Origin: Larus michahellis | Lineage: Eukaryota; Chordata; Aves; Charadriiformes; Laridae | Assembly (NCBI RefSeq): GCF_964199755.1 | Contig: NC_133907.1 | Span: forward strand, 129,001 to 193,000 | Reading direction: 5' to 3' | DNA: 64,000 bases | Shown: positions 11,749-23,238 of the stretch, one piece after another | How the letters are laid out: every line of letters begins with the position of its first letter | Numbering within the stretch: position 1 is the first letter of the stretch | Notes under the pieces: generated by a model | Databases searched by the model: none | Seen by the model: only the letters and a program-made list of their open reading frames with translations | Told to the model about the DNA's origin: nothing | Translations under genes and position numbers: made by a program

Positions 11749-12727
11749 AACAGGCCAAGATTCTCAAGCAGCTAGATAAGGTGTCTTTGAGTCCATTACA
11801 GGCTTATGTCATCCAAATGTTTTTCTTGCCAGCACCCAAGACTGAATAACAATTGGTGTGATATATGTGTTTTCCTGCACACAGGTGCGAGTCCCTTGAG
11901 TGTTTTTACAATCCTCCTCACCGATCTTCCGTTGCTTTCCCGTAGTCCACCCCCTTGCTCAAGAGACCACTTCTGCTGGGTTCATTTTAGTCTCACAGGG
12001 TATAACACAGAGCAATCTACTAAGGCATGGAATAACACATACACATATAGGAAAAAACCAAAAACATCTCTCTATGGTACTGCTTTGAATCAGGTGTCCT
12101 ATTTCTCTTTTTCTGATGCTTTCTCATATGTATGGCATACTTTTGTGCTAACGTGGCACATTTCCCATCTAATTGTTCCTGTTTGGTTTCCTCCCCCCTC
12201 CTTTCTTCCCCCCCCCCATCACTTACGACTGACATAAAAGTCTGCCTTTGCAACAAGAGCTCAGTTTCTCATTTTTCCTTAAGTTTCTCATTTTCCTACA
12301 GAGCATCCTATAGATTTTGGCTCAACTCCTTTTCCCAATCAACCATGATCTTATAGACAAACAACAAACCACCAGTGATACGCCCTGCACGGGCAAGTTG
12401 TTCCCGAGACCATAAACCTGTCGGCTGGTGACAACTCCCCCAATATTACAGGACTTCCATCGGTTCTACAGCCCATCCTGGTGTATCTACCTGGGGTGCG
12501 CTTGCCTTACATCTAAACATTGTGTATATACAAACTTCTTCACTTGACGGAGTGTCAGCCCTAGTTGCATACGACAACAGTACCACACTGGGCAGAACAC
12601 CTGCCCAAGTGGAGTCACCTAACAACACTGCACACAACAAAAAACAAACAGTAGCACACATGCTGATCAGCAGGTATAAGCTGGCACCCACACACACTTA
12701 CACAGCAGACATACAAAAACAGCACTT

Positions 12728-13232
12728 CTATCTCAGGGAGGCGACTGGGAAGGGGAGGGGGCGAGGCGGGCAATGGCAGGAGCAAACAGCTCCGGCTCTG
12801 TCCTTCTCTGCTGACATTCTGCCTCCTCCATCGGCCTCAGGTGGAGCAGAGGGGATCAGCAGGGTATCGTCCCAGACCTTCGGACCTGGCCTGTTCAATC
12901 CCCCTCCCGTGGGCTGTAATGTTGCAAAAGCCCCAGCTGCCGTGGCTCGCTCTGCCTTCATAGCTTGTAAGGTCGATAACACCAACCACCATGTCATTGC
13001 TAACGGTGATGCCTCTTTGTCTCCTTTACTTATCACTTCCCACAGTTTTTTCCCCAACAGCCTCCCATATTTATGGTTTAAAAGCTGTCTGGGGCTCTGG
13101 TGCGAATCCGTTCTCTCTGCACCAGGTTAACAACCTTCGGAGCATACGCTCATCGTATTTCACCCCTCTCTTAGAGAGGATATGCAGGAGAAGTCTTAAT
13201 ATAGCCCCTTCTTCTTTTGTTACTTGTTGCCC
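12728..13232 (-). pseudogene. gag fragment (matrix and following region)
   Basis: A minus-strand methionine at 13,232 starts a matrix-like stretch (MGQQVTKEEGAILRLLLHIL), the usual place for gag about 200 bases after the primer-binding site. The frame stops at 13,071. Related sequence goes on from 13,057 in another frame, so there is a frameshift or stop between the two. The second part contains PSAPPE, a late-domain type motif used by retroviral Gag to recruit ESCRT. Capsid and nucleocapsid are not seen; the element passes from here to env-like sequence. Confidence 0.65.
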
Positions 13233-13416
13233 CATCTCCTGCCCTGGCTGCTCACCTCTCTCTGGGTGCCCGTGGCCACGTTGTTTGTTTCCTCTATTCC
13301 AGATTGCCACCCAATCTGCCTGTTCTCAGTCCAGCTGAGCCGTCCTCCAGCCAGTGGATCTCCTTCTGGGTCTTCCACCCCTCGTGTTCCGTTGCTCAAG
13401 CCAAGCGCCGATCGGT

Positions 13417-13434
13417 ATCACGTCGGGGTCACCA
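13417..13434 (-). promoter_or_regulatory. tRNA-Trp primer-binding site
   Basis: On the minus strand TGGTGACCCCGACGTGAT lies two bases inside the 5' LTR. It equals the tRNA-Trp site used by avian sarcoma-leukosis viruses, which places the element with alpharetrovirus-like ERVs. Confidence 0.9.
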
Positions 13435-13436
13435 TC

Positions 13437-13795
13437 TGAGGAGAAATAACTGGACTCCAGACGATCCAATGTGAATCAACAGAAGCCGTTTATTAAGCAC
13501 AGATCATCATCTTTTATACCCTGTGTTGTAGCCGTACATGCCACTCGCTTATTTCTGATTAGCTAGTTACATTGTCCACATGCTGTCCATGCAGTTCATT
13601 CACACATCAGATTGGTTACAAGAATTCGCATAGTAAACTGCTTAGTCATTAGCACAACATGTTTTCTACCTTCTCAGTTCCCGTTTTTCCCCATGTACTA
13701 ATTCCATCTTCTACCACCTGTTTTGCCCTTAATCTAATCTCTCACAGTAGGGAGGCTGGCTCACATGGCCATTTTCTCTCAGATACATTCCTACA
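13437..13795 (-). repeat. 5' LTR of the provirus
   Basis: The same 359-base LTR as 8,769-9,127, with a TATAAAAG box at 13,511-13,518 and AATAAA at 13,489-13,494 on the minus strand. To its right, the sequence CTTCTGCCAGAAC resumes amplicon-type sequence also found at about 17,731. Confidence 0.92.
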
Positions 13796-13799
13796 TTAC

Positions 13800-14920
13800 C
13801 CGACTTCTGCCAGAACCACGTTCTGAATAGGACCGACAGACAGAGTGCAAGCAGAGGCTTGTGCACCACCTGTAATACAGCAGCTGAGAATGAACCGATG
13901 CTCTAGGTCGCCGCTCTCCTCGGCCAAGTCTCTTCTGGTGCCCTATCTGTCATTGCTGTTGCAGCTCAGGCTGGGCATTAAACCAAGTGACAGGTGCTCT
14001 CTTTTAACTTCTCTCCTGAGGAAGGAAAGAAAGAATGTGAGGGAGACTTAGGAGCTGGAAAAGAAACTGAACTCTTTCATAATGAAATGTAAAGAGAAAA
14101 GTAATACCGAGGAGACACAACAGGAGAAAATAAAATAGGTAAAATATATACACAACCCAGTATCAAGCTCCCAGGATGCCCATCGCTTCACCGGCAGGCA
14201 CGGGCAAAGTCCAAGAACGGACTTGCCAATGGATTGGAACCGGATTCTGGATCTGGTTGCATGAATGCACAGATCGGGATTGAAGGATGTCAAACAGACA
14301 GCAGAGTCCTCAGACGCCAGCCATTGAAGGAAAGGTACCGACCCCTTTGATCCATCTGCTTTTATACTGAGCGTGATGATGATGGGATGCAATACCCCAT
14401 CAGTCAGATTCGGGTCACCGGTCCCATCTACTCTTCACCATGGGTGCAACCCCTCTATGCTTTTCTGCTTCCAACCCATCAACAGGGCATACATAAAAGT
14501 TAGCAGAGCTGCACTGTTACAGCAATAAGTATAAGCAAGAGCCTCTCCGCATAGCATCCCTTGGCATTAAGTGTAAATATATGCTCTTAGCAATCTGGAA
14601 GCGGATACTACCTGAAAAAGACGTCATTATCTTCAGCCTGTTCAGTTAGTTGGAAGAGACTTACCTGAAAAGTAGAATTACTGAAAGGAAAACTGCTTCT
14701 GTTGTACCTCAGTCCAGCACAGTAGCACATGGCTACGCAACCTCACTTTCACATGAAAAAAAGTAGTGCCCAATTGTATTCATGGAGCCACCATTCAGAT
14801 CTTCCCTTTAATACCTCATGCCAAGCCACCTCCGTACAGCGCTCCTCTCGGTTCCCCTGAGTCACTCTGCCCATCTCATCCTTCTGCTTCTAAAAAAACA
14901 AATAAACAATATCAAACATT
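13800..14920. other. Amplicon-related spacer without a gene
   Basis: The first 60 bases match 17,730-17,790, so the provirus is flanked by amplicon end sequence. The rest (about 13,900-14,900) is mixed-composition DNA in which I see no exon, promoter or repeat that I can name. Confidence 0.5.
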
Positions 14921-17530
14921 ACCCTAATGCGGAGCAGTAGCTTAATTCCAAAGGTCTTGTTTCTACTTAGAAACACTGTTCAACTAGGGCCAACAGCAGC
15001 CTGCCATCAAAAAAAAAAAAGCCCACAAACATTACACTCCACACAAAGCAGCCTGAACATCTTTGAGATATTATCTCCTTCACTATCCATAAACAGCCTC
15101 TCTGACTTGGCTCTGCTTATGCCAACACCCACTAATGAAACACCCATGCACCCAACCTACTGAGAGCTAATCAATTCCAGATGACTACGCAACCTTTGCT
15201 TCAGTCTCAACAGATCCACATATTAACTATAGACTCTTGTCACTATTCTGCCTGCCTTGAGCTCTGCACACCTGGGCAGGGGGGTTCCGAGCCGGACACA
15301 GACACACACAATCAGAGACCAAGACTACACAGAATGCTAAAAACAACACGCCTCAAGAATGAGAGAAAACTCCCAGCAAGAAGGATGACACCTGGATGGA
15401 AGTCACCATCAGGCAAGAAGACCTGGAGACCACAGTGGTGATGTGAAGAGGCTCTATGGAAGCCCCTGAAACAAAGTTTACAACGTCATCATCTGTGATA
15501 AGGAGGGACTGTCAAGACTGCTAAGATGTATGCGCAGGAAGACTGGCTTCAAGACCTAAGAATGTAATGACGTAGGGAAGAAGACCCAGTCGCAGAAGTG
15601 GGCTGTCCTGAAGCTTCCAAGACGCGAGACCGAAGCATGCTTTAAGCTTCTAACGCAAGACGACCAGCAGCCGAATGGTGCTATGCGCAGGGGTGCAAGC
15701 ATTCGAGACCCTAGGGAGGGTGCCTGAGGCGCCACGCTGTGCTCCTGGAGCTTAAAAGATGACCTCGTGACCCAAGAAAGGTCTAAGATGCAGAACACGG
15801 ACCACACGAACAACATGACAACTGACACAGGCTGGAACTGCCCTGCCCGGGATGTGCTAGCATCATGCTGAACAGTAAGCCACATCCTTTACCTGCCCAA
15901 AGGGGACTGTGCCCCAGGACAGCCCTCACCCCTACGCTAACTTCAAAGACCCCTTTCAGCAACTGTCAACCTCATCCCCTTGGCCCCTCTCGGGCACCAG
16001 TGTCTCAACTTAGCTTGTGGATGGCCAGGGGTCAGAAACCATCCTTGACGCAATCCACAAAAAAACAGCCATCTGATATCTTCCTGCAGTCATCAGCTTC
16101 CTCCTCTTCCTCTGCAAAAGGAAAAAAAAAAACATGAATCCCCAAAGCAACCACAGCATCAGCAATAAGCATCTTGAGAGGAGATGCCAACCTCTTCCAC
16201 AACACCCGCATCCTCCCAAACACCATGGCCTTCCGCTCGCCTGCTCCACACTGATTCTGGAGGCCAAAGCTGCAGTGACAATTATTTATGGCACCTAAGA
16301 TACCAAGAAACACAACATTACCAATACGCTTATGTGAAATCGCCAGTTCTGTGCTCATCCTCGCTACTATCGGGCTCACCTCAAATGTGAGAGGCTAGAA
16401 CAGACCAGATGTCATCAACACCCAAACCCAACTGCAAAACTTGTCTAAGACAGAATTGTGAACCTGCCTCCCTTTCCCAGCCATCCCCCAGCGCCAAAAC
16501 TTTAGAAACCCCTTCTCTTCTCCTGAGCCACCAAAGAAAGGACCCCACTTCTTCTTGACAGCTCCTGCCCTCCATTGGCTGGCTTAAGCCCCTGCATCAG
16601 TCATTCCTTGGGAGCTGCTCTTCCAAGCCCTGCCCTGTGTTCAGCAGTCACCTCCTATCTTGTGTATTACTACAGACTCCAGGCTCTGCTACAGATCCAT
16701 GAAATCAGTGAAGCCCTGATATGATCTACCAGGGGCCTGCCACAAGCCAGAACAGCTCTAGGGCCACTATGATACTCTGCATACCACTGGGGAAGACAAT
16801 GAGCTGTCCCATACCCTTAAAGGCAACATGCCTTACATCCCTACCGCTTCCTCAAAGTGCTAAAATACAATGTATATACACATACAAGACATTCATCTTA
16901 ACTCCCACTCAATAATCTCATAACTGGACCAATTAAGGCTAATAAAAACAATTACTAAAAGAGTGTTGTACAAAACTGGAAAAAAAACAGAATTCTATCT
17001 TCAACAAAGTGAGGAATTACAGTAAGATGCACAGCACCTGGAATAACAAAAAAAAAAGAGACTACTATTAAACCACCTAGCCACACTAAACACCCATTAC
17101 AAAACTACTGTTCTGAAAAAAAAAACACACAAGAAAAGTAACATATAAGTCCATTTTCTACTATATATGGCATTAAGCCTTACATTAGTTGAAAAGTCTT
17201 ACCTCTAATTTCTTACCTATACTAGTCTTAATATGAAAAGAGAGCTACCCAAACAGCTGAAAAAGCTCCAATGCTGCACTTTACTTAACAAACCACAGAT
17301 CCCTCACCCTGGAAAAGCCCAGCAACACAATGAGCTCCTGACCCAACCCTGTGGCTCATATACCCCGGGCCCCGCCCACTGCCCTTCCCACAATCCTCTG
17401 GGTAAAGGGCGGGGCCAACCCCACAGAAGCATAAAAGTGCCCAGAGGAGCAGCATGTTTTGTTATTTGCCTTAACTTTACAATGTGTGAGGTGGCAAAGG
17501 AAGAGAGTGACCTTTACTAGAAGAAGAGAT
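14920..17530. repeat. Amplicon copy 2 (nearly complete)
   Basis: Parallel to copy 4 (about 26,400-28,990) along most of its length: the polyA/CCCACAAACATTACAC start, the GCAAGAAGGATGACACC segment, the GCAGGAAG...TTCAAGACCTAAGAATG segment, the CCAACCTCTTCC segment, the CAGCGCCAAAACTTTAGAAACC segment (16,491; copy 4 at 27,979) and the promoter-like end at 17,345. A minus-strand acceptor (CTTTTGCAG at 16,111) and a GC-type donor (GCGAGC at 16,241) repeat the intron-like spacing of the other copies. Confidence 0.8.
17345..17440 (-). promoter_or_regulatory. GC-box/TATA promoter-like end of amplicon copy 2
   Basis: On the minus strand GGGCGGGGCC (17,369-17,378) is followed within about 10 bases by TATATGAG (17,355-17,362), at normal core-promoter spacing, and upstream lies a second GGCCCCGCCC box and a GATTGTGGGAA element. 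The whole arrangement recurs at 28,820-28,925. A weaker plus-strand TATA-like CATAAAAG at about 17,431 allows bidirectional use. Transcription to the left would cross the repeated splice signals. Confidence 0.5.
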
Positions 17531-18100
17531 ACCTGCCGTTTTACTACAACTTTACCTATTACATCAACAACATGACCAGGTAGGCAATTAGATTGTTTTT
17601 TTTGTGGAACATAGATAGAAAAAAAACCACCACAATTTATGTACTGGAGTATCATTTAAAAAAAAATCCCAACATACTACTATGGGCTTATTCTTTGTTT
17701 CTAGTAAGACCATGTGCGTTATTGAGCTTCTGCCAGAACTGTATTCTGGATGGGACTGAATGACAAAACAGAATCAGATTCTATGAGAAAACATTCTCAA
17801 CAATATCTTGCTCTACAAAATAAGTTATTTACTCTAAATTAGAAGCAATTTTGAGTCATATTGATGATCTCTTTTTGACTTATTTACTTAATAGTGCTAC
17901 TTCAGTCACAAAAGACAGAAAGCAACAAAAAAGCATGGAAATATAAGTAATGTACCTGAAACTGCATAAAGTACATTAATTAACATCTAAGTAGCTAGAA
18001 CAAAAATAAGTTGTAAAAGGCAACAAAAATAATCATGGCAGACATATTGATAAAAGTAGATAAAGGCTAAGAAAAGATCTGAGCCTATGACAGACATTGT
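17530..18100. other. AT-rich spacer
   Basis: AT-rich DNA between amplicon copy 2 and the G/A-rich array. It contains the CTTCTGCCAGAAC segment (17,731) that also flanks the provirus. No gene or further repeat is recognised. Confidence 0.5.
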
Positions 18101-20430
18101 TAGGGTACCAGATACAAAATAGAAACATAATATAATGCAGAAACCAAACAGACTGCTCTAGAGCACAGAGATGATTTTGGAAAAGGCTCTGGCAGAATGA
18201 GAGGCCTTGTCAGAGAGATTAGAGAGGTCCCGAAGGGGCCAGAGAAACCAAAGATGTCTTGGGATATGATGAGCTCAAAAGGGAATCGAGCAAAATATGG
18301 TTGCCCTCGGAATGGACTGCAAGTGCACCAAAAAGATGAGAGAACCAAAAGACTGATGGGGTTAATGGTTGCAGACTCTGGAAAGGTTCTGAGGGAAAAA
18401 GAGGGGTTCAAAGTGCCCTCTGGGACTAAAATAGGGCTCGGGGCATAGGGGATATCTCATGAGAGCTCGGCGATGGGAGTGGGAGAGTACCAGTAAGCCT
18501 CAGAGATAACAAGGCAGAACTCTGAAGGGGATTTTGACAAAGTACAGATGATGTTAGGGGGCTGGGGACAGAATGAAGGCATCCTAAACAGCAAAGAGGA
18601 AGTTAAGGGCACTTTGAAGAGCGCAAAAAAAAAAAAACCCAAAATCAAAAGGGAGTTGAAGTGCTGGCAGTGCTGTGGGGTATGAGAAAGGGCTCGGAGG
18701 ACACAGCTTTAGAAAGCAGGGGCATTATGAGGGGGCAGGGTAGGAAAAGAAGGCTCAGAGATGCAGCGAGGGCTTAGGAGTCTTGGGAGGGGGTCTGGGC
18801 AAACTACATGAATGAATGAGAGAGGAACTGAACGGAGATGCCCTCGATGGCAGAGAGAAACATGACGGGGCGCCATGTAGCAAAGAAAGACGAGAGGCTC
18901 TGATGGAACAAGAGACATAGGGAGGTAAAATGCTAGGAGAGGCTGTGGAGTTTGAGGAAGGTCTTGGGAAGCTTTGTGAGGGTGGAGAGGCGTCGAGCAG
19001 GGCGGGTAGACAAAAGAAGGCTGGGGAGGACAAGGACGAACTCGGATGATCATCTGAGGGGAGTATGGATGTTCCCATGTGGCCGGGGACTGAACATAGG
19101 AATCCTAGGTAGCACAGAGGAACAAATGACAGCTCTACGACTCAAAGATGGACCCACCTAAAATGCTACGAGATGGATGTGGAGGGCCAGGAAACTCCTG
19201 GGGGGCATCGTGACCAGGAGAAGAAAAGTCCCGATGGAGCCAGAGAGACAGAAAAATGATAGGAAGCATGATGATTAAATCCAGGGGGAATCTGAACTGA
19301 GTAAATGTTGCCTTGGAGGCCAGGGAACTAATAGAGGCAGGGCGAGAAGAAGACAGAAGAATGGGGCTGGGTGTTGAAGAAGAGCCTGGGAAGACCCTCC
19401 TGACGAGCAGTGACGTTCAGACTGGACTCCCTTGCTTTCTAAACTCCTTCTCGGAGAGGAGTCTGGGTGCGGCTGGATCCAGTCTTAGCCTCCAACTGTA
19501 AAGGACAATTCGGACCTGGGTTCTGTCACAGAGTCGGTTTAATACAGCTTGAGCTGGATACCTCGGAAGAGGGACCCCCTCAATACTTTTCCTGTGCTTT
19601 GTAAAGCCTCAAAATCTATGACATAAGCAGTTTGTGCCCCTGTTCACATGACACGCGTGTGTCTCATCTCTGATAAAATTGTTCAGCCATTACGTGTCCT
19701 CTTTGATGACTGGAGTTTTGGTGCAAATGCTTTTACCTTCTGACCTGGTTTTGTGACCTCTTTGTCACATCTGCACCTGTATTTTATCCTCCTTCTGCTG
19801 ACTTGGGATAGAATGGTCCCTTTTTTCATTTCCAAGAATTAGTTCCCTTTCCTTTGATCATAACGGTCACCGTAGTTCATAATGTTAAGCATATAATCTT
19901 CCTTGATGTTACTTATACAATTTCATTGTGTTAGTTAAGTTACAATGTATCAAAGTAAAACAAAACTACTATCCATCCTTCTAGGACTAAGAAGGAGTTC
20001 AGCCAAAGTTTGCTATGTTGCTGGGTTACATCTTGCAGGTAAGGCTTCGCCAGTCTAGGTGCTTATGCTAAGCAAAACTTCAGTGTCGGACACCGGCTCA
20101 CAGATACGGAGTCGGGAAGCCTTCTGAGGGAAGGAGAGGGGTGTGCGAGGTCCACGACAAAGATGAAGATGTACTGAGGGCAACCCTGAAGGCATCTATA
20201 GCGGTTGTGACACCATGAGAGGGGTCCTGAATGGGCCAGAGAGACCAAAGAAGGTACAGGGACATGAGGAGGAAGTCCGGGGGGGATTACAACGGAGTAC
20301 AGATGTCCTCAGGAGGCCGGAGACCAAATGGAAGCATCCTAGGTGGTGCAGAGGATGATAGGAGGGCTCTGAGGCACAAACAAACCTGAGGACGGGTTTC
20401 TGAGGGAAAGAGCTCAGACATAATTTTGTA
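18100..20430. repeat. G/A-rich degenerate tandem array, about 230-250 bp period
   Basis: Related segments recur: GGGGGAATCTGAACTGAGTA-type at 19,282, GGGATTTTGACAAAGTACAG at 18,528, GGGGGATTACAACGGAGTAC at 20,281, and the run AGCATCCTAGGTGG/AATCCTAGGTAGCACAGAGG at 19,100 and 20,332. GCCAGAGA(A/G)ACCAAAGA recurs at 18,239 and 20,234. Divergence is high. The array is interrupted by the LTR at 19.5-20.04 kb. No coding sequence is supported. Confidence 0.6.
19497..20038 (-). mobile_element. Probable solo LTR
   Basis: A block of different composition inside the G/A-rich array. On the minus strand it ends ...TTTACA after an ATTAAA signal (about 19,540) in a context like the U3/R of other bird LTRs, and it may begin near 20,038 (TG end after reversal). 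The exact left and right ends and a target duplication are not certain. I cannot name the family. Confidence 0.45.
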
Positions 20431-21500
20431 AGTAACAGGGATTAAGATAATAAGGAAAAAAATTAAAAAATAGAAACAGTGAACTCAAAATCAAAAACCA
20501 GAATGTGCTAAGGAAAGACAAGAAATAATTAAAACTGAAGACGGCAAAGGAGATAAATGTAGACAGAAAATCTTAAGAGCATCCATGATTAAAGAAGCAA
20601 GGAAACAAATTACAAAATAACAATGGCAAACTAAATCGGAGATGTAGAAGGAAAAATTAAAAAGCAACAGCACTAAGGAAAGACAATAAGTAATTTTAAA
20701 ATGACAGCAAAGGGAACAAAAGTAGGCATAGTAAGAACAGTTAAAAAGTGCTAGCTGGTAGGGTAAATAAAGAGAAATATTACAAAATAGGGATGGTGAA
20801 CAAAAACAGATGTAGAAAGAAATTTTTAAATGTGATGGCAGTAAGAAAAGACAAGAAATAATTAAAAGATAAGCAATAAAGATAAACAGGATAAAAGTAA
20901 GGAATTTAAGAAGTGATGGGGATTGGGGAAACAAAAGGAAATAACTAGGAAACATGGAATGCAAAGTGTAATGGAGATGTAGAAAGAAAATTCTAAAAAG
21001 GCTCTGCATTAATGAAATAAAAAATTAAAAATATACACAGTGAATGAGATAAAAGTGGACAGAAAGAACCTTTTAAAAGCAAGAGTGGTTATGGAAAGAA
21101 AGGAAAAAAAGATAAAAACATAGGGACAGCAAACTAAATAAAAATGTTTACAGGCAATGAAGTACAAAACCAATGCAGAACAAAGAAAAATCGGTATTGG
21201 CAGGTTCATGAAAGTAGAGAATTTTTAAAGTGAGGTGGTAAGAGAAAGACAGGAAAAATTAAAAGGTGAGGATGGCAAACTGGATAAAAGTTGACATAGT
21301 AAGAAAATTTAAAAACCAAACAGATCAAGAAAAGAGGGAGAAAAAAATAGGGTCAGCAACCTGAATAAATAAAGACAATGAAACAAAATTTTAAAAGTAA
21401 CAAAGTAGAGGACAGGCAAAAAGAATTAAAAAACACAGACAGGGACCTGGGTAAGTGGAGACACAGAAAGAAAATTTGGAAAGCAACGGGGTACTGGCCA
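20430..21500. repeat. A-rich degenerate tandem array, about 82 bp unit, part 1
   Basis: The motif GTAGA-A-AGAAAATT-TTAAAAGC and variants recurs at about 20,566, 20,640, 20,725, 20,810, 20,893, 20,977, 21,055, 21,215 and 21,292, a step near 80-85 bases. Between motifs are GACAAGAAATAATTAAAA and AGGGATGGTGAAC-type words. The minus-strand open frames here are low complexity (F, L, C, S rich) and follow from the repeat composition. Confidence 0.75.
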
Positions 21501-21739
21501 TACAGGTAGTTAGGAAGTTAAATAGCAGGAGATAGAGTTGGACCAACAGCCACAGACAGAGGACAGTGGAAGAGGGATGGGGGGGTGGAGCAGAGGGAGT
21601 CACTGGAAATAGAGATGGGTCACTGGGTAGAGGGAGACCTACAAATGCAATTTTCGCAAGCAATAGTGAAGAAGGCAGTGTGGGAAGAATGAAATAATAG
21701 CAGATGGGGAGCTGGGAAGGCAGAGGCGCAGAAAGGAAA

Positions 21740-22560
21740 CGGAGAAGGGGACGGAGTACAGGGTGGCATTGGCAGAAGAGCAAAAACTTTTGGGGAGCCA
21801 GAGTCTAGGACAGGCAAGGACACGGGCAGAGATCACGAGAAGCATGGCAGGGAAGGGCCTGGACACACATGAGAGGGCATGTGACTCACCACAGCTCCTG
21901 GTGCAGGTGGGAGACCTTCATGGCCCAGAGGCTTCTCTCTCTGCCCCTTGCTCCTCGGTGGTGCTGGCAGCCTGACCCTTGCCTGCCTAGGAGCGGGTGG
22001 TGGGTGCCTCGATGCTCTTCTCCCATGAGGCATCCCAGAGGCATGGTGGCTCACGTGTGCAGACGACAGAGGCAGCGAGCTCCTGGCACTCTGTGCTGGT
22101 GGTGCGCTCTGTCGGGGATGGCTGGGAGGGATCCTTCCTTGCTGTGGGGACCGTCTGTGCCTTGCTGGAGGCACATGCCTGTGGAACCCCCTTTGTGTCA
22201 CTCTTCAGGCAGCTCCAGCAGGCAGCTGTGCCAAGGCAGGCCCCTCGGCACAGCAGAGCGAGCTGCAACCTCAGCCTCAGTGGCTGAACCTGAGCCTGGC
22301 CCAGCCCATCCTCCCCTCATGGGTCTCACCTGGGCTGCCACAGCCCCAGCTGGAGCCCATTGGGAAGAGGGGCCATTGCCAAAGCCCCACAGCACATCAC
22401 CCCCTCCCCTGAGCCTGTCCCCAGCAATGAGCTCTGCACCCTGGGGGCAGCAAGTGCCTCCAGGGGCACAGAGGAAGCGGGAAGTGTTTATTCCTTAACG
22501 TGCCCAAGAAATCCCGGCAGTGAGTTGGCTACAAGGCTCGGTGCCCAAAGGTGTCAGGAC
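21740..22560. repeat. GC-richer block shared with the window edges
   Basis: The part at about 22,090-22,190 (GTGCGCTCTGTC...GGATCCTTCCT) matches 35,825-35,920, and 22,300-22,440 matches 1-180. At both 22 kb and 36 kb the block is followed by the 82-bp A-rich repeat, so block plus repeat is one duplicated module. A 209-codon plus-strand frame crosses it (21,869-22,498) but has no recognisable domain and is not kept in the other copies. Confidence 0.6.
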
Positions 22561-23235
22561 AGAGGGACAAAAGGGAAGAAAAAAGCAAAAAAACCACAAG
22601 AGATAGATAGAGAAATAAATGAGACAGATGGGGACCAGGGGAGAGAGGTGGAAGTAACCAGCAGGATGAGACGAGACAACACACAGGCACAGGGGAAAGG
22701 AAACATGATCAAGAAATACAAAAAAGAAACAGGGACCCAGGCAGAAGTACACATTGAAAGAAAATTTTGAGAAGCGACAGGGTACAAGAAACATAAGCAA
22801 AAAAATAACAGGCAAATGCAGAAAAAAAAAATGAAAAAAGTGACAATGTGCTGAAAAGAGAGGGAAGAATTGGGAATTATAGGCAGGGAGATGGCTAGGA
22901 GGAGATATAGACACAGAATTTTGAAAGGCATAGGATATGAGAATCATACCAAAGACTTAAAAGATAGGTACGCAGAACTGCATAGAAAGAGATGGAGGAA
23001 GAGAATTATGAAAAGCAACAAGGTACAAGAACATGGGAAAGAAATTAAAATTAATTTGGGGAGACAGAGAGAGGGAAAAGTAGCAAGAAAATTTTAAAAC
23101 GAACTGGGTTCAACAAACCTAAGCAAGAATTTAAAAGAAAGGGATGGAAACAGAGAAATAAAGTTTTAAAAGAGATTGGGTAAAAGAAACATAGTCAAGC
23201 ATTAAAAGACAAGGACACAAAGCTTAATAGAAGTA
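22560..23235. repeat. A-rich degenerate tandem array, about 82 bp unit, part 2
   Basis: The same family as 20,430-21,500: AGAAAATTTTGAGAAGC at 22,758, ACAGAATTTTGAAAGGC at 22,912, GAGAATTATGAAAAGC at 22,998 and AAGAAAATTTTAAAAC at 23,084, again about 80 bases apart. ACAAGAAACATAAGC-type words follow each motif. Confidence 0.75.
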
Positions 23236-23238
23236 ATC

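Larger units (their letters stand above)
8769..13795 (-). mobile_element. Alpharetrovirus-like endogenous provirus, internally deleted and chimeric
   Basis: Two 359-base LTRs in the same orientation bound about 4.3 kb of internal sequence; transcription would run right to left. Internal landmarks in order are a tRNA-Trp primer-binding site, a gag fragment, an env transmembrane fragment, other env-like fragments, a second and longer env transmembrane frame, and a polypurine tract against the 3' LTR. I see no protease, integrase or reverse transcriptase. The LTRs differ at about 8 of 359 positions (roughly 2%), which suggests insertion a few million years ago (inference). Flanks ATGCCC and TTACCC match at only four of six bases, so no clean target duplication is seen. 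It cannot be autonomous. Confidence 0.9.

Noticed and set aside
12522-13130. A 202-codon plus-strand frame
   Set aside because: It is antisense to the retroviral gag fragment and has no domain of its own.
20491-21009. A 172-codon minus-strand frame rich in F, L and C
   Set aside because: It is the complement of the A-rich 82-bp array; the hydrophobic look comes from T-rich codons.
21869-22498. A 209-codon plus-strand frame
   Set aside because: It lies in a duplicated GC block, is not kept in the copies at 1-190 or 35.8 kb, and shows no domain.
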